64,000 nt of DNA from CAYFLR01 sp964343805 (GTDB lineage Bacteria; Bdellovibrionota_B; Oligoflexia; CAYFLR01), in the NCBI GenBank assembly GCA_964343805.1, contig CAYFLR010000001.1:124001-188000 (forward strand). The letters run 5' to 3'. The position numbers were made by a program, and so were the translations under genes. A model generated the notes under the pieces. The model was not told where the DNA came from and made no database searches. It saw only the letters and a program-made list of their open reading frames with translations. Every line of letters starts with the position of its first letter. The stretch's first letter is position 1. Positions 48,570-57,991 of this stretch are shown piece after piece.

Positions 48570-49571
48570 TTAGGGAATCGACTTAAACCTGGTATTCACC
48601 AATATGATCTCTAAGAGGAGAAGAAGGAGAGCCCCAATTAAGAGAGGGCTATATAATTCGTTATACTCCACATGCTCCTTGGTTTTAATTTCTGTCTTTT
48701 CAAGTTGATCAATATCTTCATAAATATTTTTTAACTCTTCGGTGCCGGTGGCACGATAGTATTTACCGTTGGTGTCGGTGGCGATGGTTTTTAAGAGATC
48801 CTCGTCAATATCAACCGGGATATATTTCTCTTGCATGCCGAAGATGGTATTTACCAAAATAGGGGCCTCGCCACGGATTCCTACACCGATGGTATAAACT
48901 TTCATGTTAAATTTTTCAGCAAGGCTGGCGGCCATTAAAGGTTCCACTTTTCCGGCGTTGTTTTTACCGTCAGTGAGCAGGATAATTATTTTGCTTTTGG
49001 ATTTTATATCTTTGAGCCGATTGACGCTGGTGGCCAAGGAGGATCCGATGGCCGTTCCACCTTCTCCGGCAGCACCAATTTCTAGATCCTTCAAAAAGGA
49101 GAGAACAATTCCATGGTCTAAAGTGAGGGGGCATTGGGTGAAGGCATTTTCGCCAAAAACTACCATTCCTATACGGTCGGCCTCTCTCTTTTTGACAAAT
49201 TCAGCCACCACTTTTTTTACGACTTCCAGACGGGTTTTCTTCTTTCCTTGGATGAAAAAATCGAGTGATCGCATACTGCCAGAGGTGTCTATGGCGAGGA
49301 TGATGTCAATTCCTTCACTGATGACCTCCACTGATTTTCGACCAAGTTGAGGCCTGCTGATGGCTAATATCATGAGTGTGAGGGCCAAAAGTCTTATCAC
49401 TGGAAGAAAGGGACGAAGCCTGGAGGCCAAGGAGGGTTTTAATTTTTTAAGATGTTTGATGGATGAAAAACGGACGCTGGCTCTGGTTTTTTTAGCAAAA
49501 TAGATATAAGAAAGAACTGGAATGAATAACAATAGTAGTAAGAGTATGGGATGAGCAAATTGAAACTGCAA
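48570..49571 (-). CDS. batA: BatA family VWA protein
   Basis: 333 residues from a TTG start two bases after the preceding stop. Two membrane helices near residues 8-25 and 58-75 are followed by a VWA domain with MIDAS DxSxS (AIDTSGSM near 94) and a Thr and Asp downstream (GGTAIGSS, LLTDGKNN). A C-terminal helix at about 310-328 completes the fold. It belongs to the aerotolerance BatA family, and the MIDAS residues are intact. Confidence 0.88.
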   Translation of the reverse strand: MQFQFAHPILLLLLLFIPVLSYIYFAKKTRASVRFSSIKHLKKLKPSLASRLRPFLPVIRLLALTLMILAISRPQLGRKSVEVISEGIDIILAIDTSGSMRSLDFFIQGKKKTRLEVVKKVVAEFVKKREADRIGMVVFGENAFTQCPLTLDHGIVLSFLKDLEIGAAGEGGTAIGSSLATSVNRLKDIKSKSKIIILLTDGKNNAGKVEPLMAASLAEKFNMKVYTIGVGIRGEAPILVNTIFGMQEKYIPVDIDEDLLKTIATDTNGKYYRATGTEELKNIYEDIDQLEKTEIKTKEHVEYNELYSPLLIGALLLLLLEIILVNTRFKSIP

Positions 49572-49573
49572 GT

Positions 49574-50587
49574 CTAATCCTCCTTATGATCCTGGCTCTC
49601 TTCCTCTTCCAGGAGCTCTTCTTCAGTTACTTCTTTTTCTTCCATCGGGGAGGTGCTTTCAAAAATGTCGTGCACCAGTCCCCAACCGGAGAGGATGTTT
49701 TCTCTTGTGGGCTGGGTTTTAGCGAATTTAACCATGTCGGTATGGGTGAGGAACTCCCAAATCTTTTCTTTATATTCAGGTAGAATTCTTTGGTTGCGGA
49801 TATCTTTTGCTAACTCTTCGATGGTCAAATCCGTGGCACCAAAGTGAAAACGTTCTTCCAGGTAGGATTTAAAGAGCTCAGTGAGAGAGAAATAGAATTC
49901 TCTGACCTCTTCTAAATTGGAGAGCTCTCGACTCTTAATATCTTCTAACATGGTCATGGCTCTTTGATAGAGAGGGATTATTTCAAGCTCCTCTTCGCGG
50001 GCTTTCCTCTTTTTGATATACCAGAAGAGACCGATAATGATGAAAATCAATACCAGAAAGGCAATGGATGATAAAATAACAAACTTTTTAGGGAAGGGTT
50101 GCTCTATAATCGGTTTAATGTCTCTTATATCTTTGGGTGCATCCTCGGTATTTAGAAATGACTTTACTTCAATAAAGAGTTGGGAGGTCTCTTTGGTAAC
50201 CGGCTTATCTTCGCCTGGGAGTTGAAAACTAATTTTAATTGGAGGAACCAGGTAGCTTCCCTCTAGATCAGCAGCTAGAGTATAGACTTTTTTGACCTGC
50301 CAAAGATTATCAATCTGCTTTTTTTCTATTTCTGAACTGTCTGTGATACGAAATCCGGTCTTATTTAAAACCGTGCCTATTTCTGGAAAATTGAGGTCTT
50401 TATCCAGATCTTTGGGATAGCTTAATCGCAGGGTCAGAGTGAGAGGTTCATTGGTGGTGGTTTCCACTCGATCGGTGATAATTTCAAAATTAATTTGATC
50501 GATCACCGGGGTGATTTGCTCTCCTTTTAGGGTGAGAGGAATCCAAAATATAAAAAGGAATCCGAATATGTACCTATGTACCTGCAT
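49574..50587 (-). CDS. BatD-like / DUF4381-like membrane protein
   Basis: 337 residues. Signal peptide, an Ig-like extracytoplasmic domain (about 25-165) with the IKISFQLPGEDKP strand, one membrane helix near 173-195, then a cytoplasmic helical domain ending in an acidic tail. This resembles the small BatD-like or DUF4381 protein found between DUF58 and VWA genes in MoxR operons. The acidic C-terminus is Glu-rich. Confidence 0.68.
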   Translation of the reverse strand: MQVHRYIFGFLFIFWIPLTLKGEQITPVIDQINFEIITDRVETTTNEPLTLTLRLSYPKDLDKDLNFPEIGTVLNKTGFRITDSSEIEKKQIDNLWQVKKVYTLAADLEGSYLVPPIKISFQLPGEDKPVTKETSQLFIEVKSFLNTEDAPKDIRDIKPIIEQPFPKKFVILSSIAFLVLIFIIIGLFWYIKKRKAREEELEIIPLYQRAMTMLEDIKSRELSNLEEVREFYFSLTELFKSYLEERFHFGATDLTIEELAKDIRNQRILPEYKEKIWEFLTHTDMVKFAKTQPTRENILSGWGLVHDIFESTSPMEEKEVTEEELLEEEESQDHKED

Positions 50588-50596
50588 AAATAATTC

Positions 50597-51586
50597 CTAC
50601 TTGGTTGGAGCCGAGAAATTAACTTGCTCGGGGTAAATTTCCACGTCTTCAGTTTGCACTGCTTCCATAATTAGTTTTTGATAAAGCTCGCCCACCTTAA
50701 TCTGAGAATACATTTGGGCCACCTGCTGCTTCACCTCTTCGAAGGGTTTATTCTGAAACTTATCTTTATTCGCTTGGTAATAAGATTGGAGGTCGGTTTC
50801 GGTGGCTTGAATATTTCCTAGTTGCTCTTTAACTATTTCCGAAACCAGTACATTTCTCGTAATATCATCTAGTTTTTCTCTGATGGCAGGCCGATCATTG
50901 ATCCCTTGCCGGAGGGCTTTTCTAAAAATTAATTTTTCAGCCACATACTGGGTGATAAATTGGTTTCTAGCCTGTGGGTTGGCAAACTTTTTCGCCATTT
51001 CAGGGGGAAGTTTGGATAGAGCTTTTTCGATTTCATTGTTGGTGATGATCTCTTTACCAATGCGAGCAACTTTTTTACCTCCAGGCGTACTCCCCATGGA
51101 AGAGTCTGAATTAATGGAGGTTCGTTTGCCCAGTTGATATTTGGCAAAGGAAAAGCGCTTTAATCCTTCCAAAGTGGCCACAATCTTATTAGAACGATCA
51201 CTGGCATAGGAAGCCTTAGGGTCTAAACTTTCGCTGGTAAAAAACCATCCTAAGGCTTTTTCATAGTTGGATTTTTTAAAATAGGCCATTCCAATTTGAA
51301 AGGCCACATTGGCCTGTTCGAGGGCTGGTAAATCACCGTGGGTAAAATGCTTTTCAAACCAATAGGCTGACTCTTCATCCACTCCGTTGCCTTGCAGTTT
51401 GATACCCACATTTTTAAACAGATTATTAATACCAAGGGGGGTGGCATTTTTATCTTTTTGATTAAACATGTTGATAATTAAAAAGAGTATAAGCAGAAAA
51501 TTGAGAACTCCTAAGGTGTTTCCCAGGGTCAATAGAGGCTTCTTTTTTACCACTCGTTGCCTCGATTTTTCATTTAACATGGTCAT
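50597..51586 (-). CDS. membrane-anchored SurA/PrsA-like chaperone without an obvious PPIase domain
   Basis: 329 residues with one N-terminal membrane helix (about 25-45), a TPR-like region (about 75-140), and a SurA_N-type helical domain (about 165-300) including IGKEIITNNEIEKALSKL. The C-terminal region lacks the conserved rotamase core. It looks like a periplasmic chaperone that has lost, or never had, the PPIase domain. Inclusion in the Bat operon, immediately after the DUF58 gene, suggests it helps fold or assemble the secreted components. Confidence 0.65.
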   Translation of the reverse strand: MTMLNEKSRQRVVKKKPLLTLGNTLGVLNFLLILFLIINMFNQKDKNATPLGINNLFKNVGIKLQGNGVDEESAYWFEKHFTHGDLPALEQANVAFQIGMAYFKKSNYEKALGWFFTSESLDPKASYASDRSNKIVATLEGLKRFSFAKYQLGKRTSINSDSSMGSTPGGKKVARIGKEIITNNEIEKALSKLPPEMAKKFANPQARNQFITQYVAEKLIFRKALRQGINDRPAIREKLDDITRNVLVSEIVKEQLGNIQATETDLQSYYQANKDKFQNKPFEEVKQQVAQMYSQIKVGELYQKLIMEAVQTEDVEIYPEQVNFSAPTK

Positions 51587-51611
51587 GGTCAGTTCCTTGT
51601 TGCAAAAGAAA

Positions 51612-52502
51612 TTAGCGAATCATCCGAATATTTTTCTTCTCTCTTTTTTGGAAAAAACGTTTGATCGGGTCAATGATGGGAGTGTCCGTGCGGATCGAAA
51701 TATGATCGATATCACACTTTCTAAACATCTCTGAGAGCTCGTTTTTTGATTGATCGGTGGACTTGGCAAAAGATTTCCTTAAAGCAAAATCAGAGGTGTC
51801 AATGAGGATAATCTCACCGGTTTCCGCATCTTCCAGTTCAATAAACCCCACATCGGGAAGAGCCACTTCTCTCGGGTCAGTAATGGAAACGGCAATAAGA
51901 TCATGCTTTTTATTGGACAGTTGTAAAGAGTGCTCTAATCCTTCCTCAATAAAGTCACTTATTAAAAAGCAAACCGCTTTTCTTTTCACCACCTTTAGTA
52001 GATACTCAAGGCAGTATTTAGTGCTGGTTTTCCCCGCTTCTGGTTTTATGGTGAGGATCTCTTTGATCACCCGGTAGATATGGGCTCGTCCTTTCTTGGG
52101 TGGAATATATAAATCAATTCCTGAAGAGAAGACAATGAGGCCCACTTTATCATTATTTTTAATCGCCGAATAAGCCAAAATGGCCGCCACTTCCGCAGCA
52201 ATTTCATTTTTAAACTGAGATACCGAGCCAAACTCTCCCGAGGAGCTTAAGTCCACCATTAAAATAACCGTCAGCTCTCTCTCTTCTCTAAATTGTTTTA
52301 CGTAGGGGCTATTCATGCGGGCGGAAACATTCCAGTCGATGGTGCGAATCTCATCACCGGGCATGTATTCACGAACCTCTTCAAACTCCATTCCTCGGCC
52401 GCGAAAGGCACTTTGGTATTCTCCGGCCAGCACGTCATTTACAATGCGACTGGTTCGAATTTGAATCAGTTTAATCTGTTTTAATAATTCTGGTGATAGC
52501 AT
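51612..52502 (-). CDS. DUF58 protein (MoxR-associated)
   Basis: 296 residues. The DUF58 signature is present: YQSAFRGRGMEFEEVREY, PGDEIRTIDWNVSAR, then VWA-like VDLSSSG and LIVFSSGIDLYIPPK. It lies 14 bases downstream of moxR and is its usual partner. DUF58 proteins are thought to work with MoxR ATPases in metal insertion or complex maturation. Confidence 0.92.
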   Translation of the reverse strand: MLSPELLKQIKLIQIRTSRIVNDVLAGEYQSAFRGRGMEFEEVREYMPGDEIRTIDWNVSARMNSPYVKQFREERELTVILMVDLSSSGEFGSVSQFKNEIAAEVAAILAYSAIKNNDKVGLIVFSSGIDLYIPPKKGRAHIYRVIKEILTIKPEAGKTSTKYCLEYLLKVVKRKAVCFLISDFIEEGLEHSLQLSNKKHDLIAVSITDPREVALPDVGFIELEDAETGEIILIDTSDFALRKSFAKSTDQSKNELSEMFRKCDIDHISIRTDTPIIDPIKRFFQKREKKNIRMIR

Positions 52503-52516
52503 GTGAATCTCCCTAT

Positions 52517-53506
52517 TTATGGAACATCCACTTGGCTGAGGATATCTCTTACAATATCGTCGGTGGTGTAGCCTTCTGCTTCTGCTTCATAAGTGACAAT
52601 GATGCGGTGACGCAGAATGTCGGGAGCAACCACTTTAATATCTTGCGGAGTCACATAGGCTCTGCCATGCATAAAAGCAAAAACCTTAGCCGCTTTTGCA
52701 AGCCAAATGGTGGCTCTCGGCGAAGCACCATATTGGATAAAGTTTTTTAAACTATCAATTTTATAAGCAAGGGGGTCACGAGTGGCGAAAACCAGGCTCA
52801 CAATGTACTCTTTGATTCGTTGATCCATATAGACCTGGTCAGCTACCTCTCGCATTCTCATAATGTCGTTAGGACCCATCACGGGGTTGACTGCTTGCTG
52901 CTTTTTATTAGCCACCCGGTCCATAATTTCTAGCTCTTCCTCTTGGGTGGAGTATCCAATATTGAGCTTTAGCATAAATCTGTCAACTTGGGCTTCGGGA
53001 AGAGGATAGGTTCCTTCTTGTTCTACAGGGTTTTGAGTGGCCATTACTAAAAAGGGAGGCTCTAGCTTAAAAGTCTCATTAGCAATGGTCACCTGCTTCT
53101 CTTGCATGGCTTCTAAAAGAGCACTTTGTACTTTAGAAGGTGCTCTGTTGATCTCATCAGCTAAAACAATGTTATGAAAGATCGGCCCTTTATTGGTGGT
53201 GAACTCTGCTTTGGCGGCATTGTAGATTTGAGTTCCGATAATATCAGCGGGCAGCATATCAGGGGTAAACTGAATTCTGCTGAAGTCAAGTTGAGAGACT
53301 TCCCCCACAGTTTTAACGGCTGTGGTTTTTGCAAGACCTGGAACACCTTCTACTAGGACGTGTCCATCGGCGATCATCCCAAGGAGTAAGCGGTCAATCA
53401 TATATTGTTGACCTACAATCACCTTGCCAATTTCCTCTTGCACCTGCTTCAGATAGCTCATTTCCCCACTGATTATTTCAGAGAGTTCCTCCATTTTCTG
53501 ATCCAT
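52517..53506 (-). CDS. moxR: MoxR family AAA+ ATPase
   Basis: 329 residues. Walker A GVPGLAKTT near residue 55, Walker B LADEINRAPSK near 115, sensor MATQNPVEQEGTYPLPEAQ in outline, and a C-terminal lid. It heads the minus-strand operon of nine genes, preceded by a GAGGGGAT ribosome site. MoxR ATPases act as chaperones for VWA-domain proteins, which matches the BatA and BatB genes downstream. Confidence 0.95.
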   Translation of the reverse strand: MDQKMEELSEIISGEMSYLKQVQEEIGKVIVGQQYMIDRLLLGMIADGHVLVEGVPGLAKTTAVKTVGEVSQLDFSRIQFTPDMLPADIIGTQIYNAAKAEFTTNKGPIFHNIVLADEINRAPSKVQSALLEAMQEKQVTIANETFKLEPPFLVMATQNPVEQEGTYPLPEAQVDRFMLKLNIGYSTQEEELEIMDRVANKKQQAVNPVMGPNDIMRMREVADQVYMDQRIKEYIVSLVFATRDPLAYKIDSLKNFIQYGASPRATIWLAKAAKVFAFMHGRAYVTPQDIKVVAPDILRHRIIVTYEAEAEGYTTDDIVRDILSQVDVP

Positions 53507-53618
53507 TTAAATCCCCTCATATTTCTAATAAATTGTAATTAATTGTGACATATTAATAAAATACATCAATGAGCGTTAGTAAAGGATTAAATCAATATTA
53601 GAAAATTTTAATGTTGGG

Positions 53619-54398
53619 TTAACCGGGCAGTTTTATTTTTAATTCCATTTTTGCGGGGCGATTAAAAAAGCTCCATGCCGAACCATTTTTCACTGAGATT
53701 TCTAAAAAGCCGGCAGAACCAATAATACCAAAGGGGACTTCTTCTTCAGCCGATTGATAGTTAGGGTGAATGGGGTAGGAATCATTCTCTATTTGGAGAA
53801 TACTCCCTTCCTTAATCTCCGTGCCTGGAATATTAGTGATGATATTGCCAAAGTGATCGGCATAGAGATATTCTCCTTTGATTAGATGGGGAGTGACTTT
53901 CTTACATTCCAATTCTTCCAGTTGCACCAAGCTTTGGATGGGGAGAGAAGGTAATAAGTCAAAGTCCTTCCTTAAACTGAGCCAAGCGGCAGAAGGAGCG
54001 AATATATCTCTCCCGTGAAAAGTATTAGAAGCTGGGGGACGAAGGCATTTACTATCATTCAGTTGGTAGCAGCTTTTGCTTTGGGGTAAGAAAGGGGTAA
54101 ATAGGCCATTATCCGGGCCAATAAAATAATAGCCGTCACTTTCGAGGAGGATTGGTTTTCGATCACTCCCCACTCCCGGATCGACCACCACCACAAAGAA
54201 GGTCCCCTTGGGAAAATCTTGGTAGCAATGGTGGAGTTTAAAGGAGGCTTCTTTAATTGATTGTGGGGCTATTTGATGGGTGATATCTACAATTTTGGCT
54301 TCAGGGTTGAGGGTATAAATCACCCCTTTCATGGAGGCCACATAGGTGTCCTCTAAACCAAAATCTGTTAGCAAGGCGATAATGGGTGTTTCCTTCAT
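53619..54398 (-). CDS. SAM hydroxide adenosyltransferase (DUF62 family)
   Basis: 259 residues. The family signature is clear: LLTDFGLEDTYVASMKGV near 10, VVDPGVGS near 78, and GPDNGLF near 101. These enzymes cleave S-adenosylmethionine to adenosine and methionine. It is two bases from the preceding SRAP gene and probably shares its transcript. Confidence 0.9.
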   Translation of the reverse strand: MKETPIIALLTDFGLEDTYVASMKGVIYTLNPEAKIVDITHQIAPQSIKEASFKLHHCYQDFPKGTFFVVVVDPGVGSDRKPILLESDGYYFIGPDNGLFTPFLPQSKSCYQLNDSKCLRPPASNTFHGRDIFAPSAAWLSLRKDFDLLPSLPIQSLVQLEELECKKVTPHLIKGEYLYADHFGNIITNIPGTEIKEGSILQIENDSYPIHPNYQSAEEEVPFGIIGSAGFLEISVKNGSAWSFFNRPAKMELKIKLPG

Positions 54399-54400
54399 GT

Positions 54401-55057
54401 TTACTGACTTTCAATAGGTTTAATACAAGCTTCATCTTCAAACCGCGCATTATTCACCTCCCTTGACACAGGATAATAATTAAGGGAAGGAGCGTTTTTG
54501 GGGTCGCATAAGTTTTTCAGAGTGAAAGATTCCGTATGGGGGCTGAGCCAGGTTTTTTCTTCTTTTTCCGATAAAATAACTGGCATCCGATGATGAATGG
54601 AGGCTATTTGTTTGGTGGCTGCCGTTGTCACAATAGAGCAAGAAAGGGTATCTTGCCATCGATCCCAAAGAGCCGCCATGGCAAAGGTCTTTTTTTGTTC
54701 TAAACTGATTCGATAGGGCTGTTTGACTCCATCTTGATCCTGCCATTCATAATAACTATCGGCAATGACGAGGCACCTTCGCCTTTTAAATAAGTTTTTA
54801 AAAGTAGGTTTTTCATCCATGGTTTCGGAGCGAGCATTAATCAGTTTAAAAGGGGATTTCGCTTCCTTCGACCAAGAAGGAATGAGGCCAAAGCGCATAA
54901 AGCCATAGGTGTAATTCTCTTGCTTATCGAGCGAAGTGACCAAAACATCTTGCCCGGGAGAGATATTGTACCTGGGCTTCAGATCGGCCAAAATAGAATG
55001 ACCAAACAAGTTCACTAGATAATTTTCATAATCCACGAGAGTAAATCGACCGCACAT
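54401..55057 (-). CDS. SRAP/HMCES-type DNA-protein cross-link protein (YedK family)
   Basis: 218 residues. MCGRFTL places the catalytic Cys at residue 2. NARSETMDEKPTF, the Glu in DSYYEW and HHRMPVIL supply the conserved Asn, Glu and His of the family. SRAP proteins form thiazolidine cross-links with abasic sites in single-stranded DNA and protect them. Confidence 0.94.
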   Translation of the reverse strand: MCGRFTLVDYENYLVNLFGHSILADLKPRYNISPGQDVLVTSLDKQENYTYGFMRFGLIPSWSKEAKSPFKLINARSETMDEKPTFKNLFKRRRCLVIADSYYEWQDQDGVKQPYRISLEQKKTFAMAALWDRWQDTLSCSIVTTAATKQIASIHHRMPVILSEKEEKTWLSPHTESFTLKNLCDPKNAPSLNYYPVSREVNNARFEDEACIKPIESQ

Positions 55058-55156
55058 CTTTTTGCTCTTTTAATGATTGACTTAATACCCCATTGTGGGT
55101 TTTATATTCCTCTTCAAGGTAGCAGCTTATTTACCTTTATGTAAAGGATCAAGTAT

Positions 55157-55975
55157 ATGGGAAAACAAGCAGTCAAACTCCTCATTCTAGCTGATGTGGC
55201 TGGAAGTCCTATGTTATCACCTTATTCGGTAAAACAGGCCAGTAAAATCTTTACCCATGAGATTAACTGGGTCATTAAGGGGGCTTACAAAGGGGGGATT
55301 TCCGAAGTTTATGTGAGAGATCGAACCAAAAAGGGAGATCTTATCCACTATCATAATCTGGATCAAAGAGCTCAACTGGTTGAGGGACCACTCCTTCCCG
55401 ACTGTGGTTTTGAATGTGTTAAATCCATGAGTTGCGCTTTTCTAATTGGCACCAGTGGAGAGGCTACCTCAAAGATACGTTCCGATTCTTTTATTCATGG
55501 TTCTCCTTTAAAAGTGGAAGTAAATGGAGAGGCGCTCGATGAAACAGAGCTTTTAACTCTGGCTCTGCGTGAGTTTGATATCCCGGTAGTGTTAATTTCT
55601 GGTGAGTCCAATGCTGGGCAAAAGTACAAAGATAAATACCCCTTTTGCCAAGTGGTATATACTAAAAATAACGCCGGAGAAAGTGCGGTTCGCAGTGTCC
55701 ACCCGGATGAATTAGAGAGACGTTATGAAGGAGCTGCCAAAGAGGCTATCACTCGTTTTATGAAAAACCCACCGACCCTTGCTCCCTTAAGAGGGCATTA
55801 TGATTGTCAGGTGACTCTAACGGGAGATCCAAATTCTTTAGCCTGGCTGAGTTTGATTCCTTGGGTAAAAACTGACTTTTCTAATAATCAAATTAGCTTT
55901 TATATAAGTTCTGCTATTCAACTTTATCGCTTTGTTAATTTTATTAGACTGGGCGCTATGTCTCAGTCGTTGTGA
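55157..55975 (+). CDS. M55 (DppA-like) protein with lost metal ligands
   Basis: 272 residues. The overall layout is that of M55 D-aminopeptidases: VKLLILADVAGSP at the start and GGISEVYVRDRTKKG, then a VLISGES block. By comparison with DppA, the Glu of the D-x-E-G motif is Ala here, the His of the N-D-S-H motif is Thr, and the His of the YHA motif is absent from GTSGEA. Only the first Asp and the later Glu (GEALDE) remain. It is probably a catalytically dead family member or a member with altered chemistry. It overlaps the M48 gene by 20 bases, convergently. Confidence 0.7.
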   Translation: MGKQAVKLLILADVAGSPMLSPYSVKQASKIFTHEINWVIKGAYKGGISEVYVRDRTKKGDLIHYHNLDQRAQLVEGPLLPDCGFECVKSMSCAFLIGTSGEATSKIRSDSFIHGSPLKVEVNGEALDETELLTLALREFDIPVVLISGESNAGQKYKDKYPFCQVVYTKNNAGESAVRSVHPDELERRYEGAAKEAITRFMKNPPTLAPLRGHYDCQVTLTGDPNSLAWLSLIPWVKTDFSNNQISFYISSAIQLYRFVNFIRLGAMSQSL

Positions 55976-57887
55976 GAATTGGCAAAGGAACTCCTAAGCA
56001 GCAAGAAAGTGCTTGCAGAATCTCATTTTCTCTAGCGGTTATTTCTTCATCATGTTTGACGATGGTGATACAGCCTTTTATCAATTTCTCTTTCTCACTA
56101 TCGGGAAGTTTTTCTAACTTCTGGAGAGAGGATTGAAAGAGTTCTTGATCCCAATTAAACAGATTTCCTGCTCCATGATCTTCCTGTAGAATCAGCTCCC
56201 TTCCTTTGAGATAAGCTTCATTTGCCGAAGTCAGTGAGTCGTGCCCTTTTATAGCAAGAATGGACATAATGTAACAAATAGCTTCATTATTTTCCGGTAA
56301 AGGAGTTTTTTGATTTGCTAGGAAGCAGGAACCTTTCAGGCTGTGAAAGAGAATTTCGGCAAAAATGAGCTCTTTAAAATCCACCTGCTGATCGGCTTTG
56401 ATGAGGAGCTTCGAATTGGTTAAAACCCGCTCTTTGATCTCTTCTTTTTCCTCTTTCATGGTTCTTATTGCCAGTTGAAGCAGGGGGAGGCGCTTGATTA
56501 AATGAAGGGTTTCTTCCATCTTTAGCAGGGAAAGGACCTTTTGGTTAATTTCTAAAGAGCAGTAAAGTTGCAGGGAATTTAACTGCTTGCTTTGCTCTTT
56601 TTGACTCTCATTTAAAAAGCTTCTATAGATCATGGCCTCTGCCATGGGAGAATCTTGCAGGGACCTTTTTAAACTGTAGGGAATGAGCTCTAGTATCTCC
56701 TTTGCAACTATTAATCCATGATTAACCTGGTTGTTATGATCTGTTCGAGCTTTAATGGTTTCATTGATGGACCCATTGTCATGAAGATTATTTATGGGGG
56801 AAAGCTCTTCTGTTTGGAGGTAATTTTCTGATAACTCTTGCGGCTTCATGGTGAGGACTTTTCCGGTTAATCTTTCTATTCGATCAGCTAGGGGAGGATG
56901 GGAGGAGAACAGATTTTGCTTGGTTGCCTCGGCAAAAAAGAGATGACTCAATTCCTCGACTTTTGAATGTTTTATAAGAGAACCTTGCTGGGCAATTTTT
57001 ATAAGTGCATTTCCTAAGCCATGATGACGAGTGTATTGAGTGGCTGCCGCATCTGCCAGATACTCTCTTTTTTGACTGATAAGAGCTTGGATCAAATTCG
57101 CCATGACGCTTGAAAATTTTCCTATAATGAGGAGACTGAGAGAAAATCCACTGAGGGCTATTTGAATTAGAGTGAGTCTTTGAGTCGCTCGCGAGTCATC
57201 CTTGCCCAGCTTGTAAAGGTCAAATAGCAAAGTGTATCCGAGAAAGTAGAATAACCTAAGACCTTTCACAACTAAAATTAATGCTAAGTTTAAAGTCATA
57301 TCTCCATGGATAATATGGCTAAATTCATGAGCCATAACTCCCTGGAGTTCATCTCTGTTCAGATGCTTGATGGCTCCCTCGGAAAAGACAATGGCAGCTT
57401 TTTCTTTGTTTTCGCTGATGGCAAAGGCATTGATCCCTGGTTCTTTAAATACATAGATGTAGGGGATGGGTAAACCTGATGCGATGGACAACTCTTCCGC
57501 CATATTAATGAGTTGTCGCTCCTTTGGATCCGTAGTGCGGGTCGAGATAAAACGGCCTCCTATTTTTTTAATAATAACTTCTCCACCCTTTTTAATTAAT
57601 TCATAATTATCAAAGTAATTGACTAGGAAAAGGATGAAGGCCACTCCTAACACCACCATAGAGAAGATGAGATTATTAAATCGGACTTTGAAGAGGGTAA
57701 AATGGACCGGGAAGGCATCGAAAAAACCCTCAATAATAGCTTCATCTAAAATTAAGGAGATGGGAAAAAGCATGTAACTTGTGAGGGACAGCAAAGTGGC
57801 AGTAGCCAGAGTACCTATAACGAACCAAATCACTAAGTAGATAGTGATAGCTTTGTTTTTTTTCTGTTCAGCAAAAAAGTCAAACAT
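55956..57887 (-). CDS. M48 (HtpX-like) membrane metalloprotease with long C-terminal extension
   Basis: 643 residues. Membrane helices lie near 15-40 and 70-90, then an M48 catalytic domain. This has the zinc motif AHEFSHIIHGD near residue 192, the third ligand Glu in EYLADAAATQ near 275, and a pair of helices between them. HtpX is about 290 residues; here about 270 further residues follow SHPPLADRIERLTG. They are helical, with no domain I recognise. Quality control of membrane proteins is the likely role. The extension may bind a partner or substrate. Confidence 0.86.
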   Translation of the reverse strand: MFDFFAEQKKNKAITIYLVIWFVIGTLATATLLSLTSYMLFPISLILDEAIIEGFFDAFPVHFTLFKVRFNNLIFSMVVLGVAFILFLVNYFDNYELIKKGGEVIIKKIGGRFISTRTTDPKERQLINMAEELSIASGLPIPYIYVFKEPGINAFAISENKEKAAIVFSEGAIKHLNRDELQGVMAHEFSHIIHGDMTLNLALILVVKGLRLFYFLGYTLLFDLYKLGKDDSRATQRLTLIQIALSGFSLSLLIIGKFSSVMANLIQALISQKREYLADAAATQYTRHHGLGNALIKIAQQGSLIKHSKVEELSHLFFAEATKQNLFSSHPPLADRIERLTGKVLTMKPQELSENYLQTEELSPINNLHDNGSINETIKARTDHNNQVNHGLIVAKEILELIPYSLKRSLQDSPMAEAMIYRSFLNESQKEQSKQLNSLQLYCSLEINQKVLSLLKMEETLHLIKRLPLLQLAIRTMKEEKEEIKERVLTNSKLLIKADQQVDFKELIFAEILFHSLKGSCFLANQKTPLPENNEAICYIMSILAIKGHDSLTSANEAYLKGRELILQEDHGAGNLFNWDQELFQSSLQKLEKLPDSEKEKLIKGCITIVKHDEEITARENEILQALSCCLGVPLPILTTTET

Positions 57888-57935
57888 GGGGTTATTTTAT
57901 CATGGGAAGAGGGAGGGATCCAAATCTGAATTCAA

Positions 57936-57975
57936 TATGCATAAAAAAAATATGAATTGCATAAAAATATTATGC
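57936..57975. promoter_or_regulatory. palindromic operator sites of the HTH-MNT gene
   Basis: A TATGCATA palindrome (57936-57943) and a GCATAA-5-TTATGC inverted repeat (57959-57975) lie upstream of, and inside, the promoter spacer. GCATAA recurs at a 20-base interval. Repressor binding here would block the promoter, as expected for toxin-antitoxin autoregulation. Confidence 0.6.
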
Positions 57976-57985
57976 GTGATATAAT
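57957..57985 (+). promoter_or_regulatory. sigma-70 promoter of the HTH-MNT/HEPN pair (leaderless)
   Basis: TTGCAT, 17 bases, then TATAAT ending at 57985. The ATG follows six bases later at 57992, so the transcript should begin at the start codon. Confidence 0.8.
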
Positions 57986-57991
57986 AGTGCT

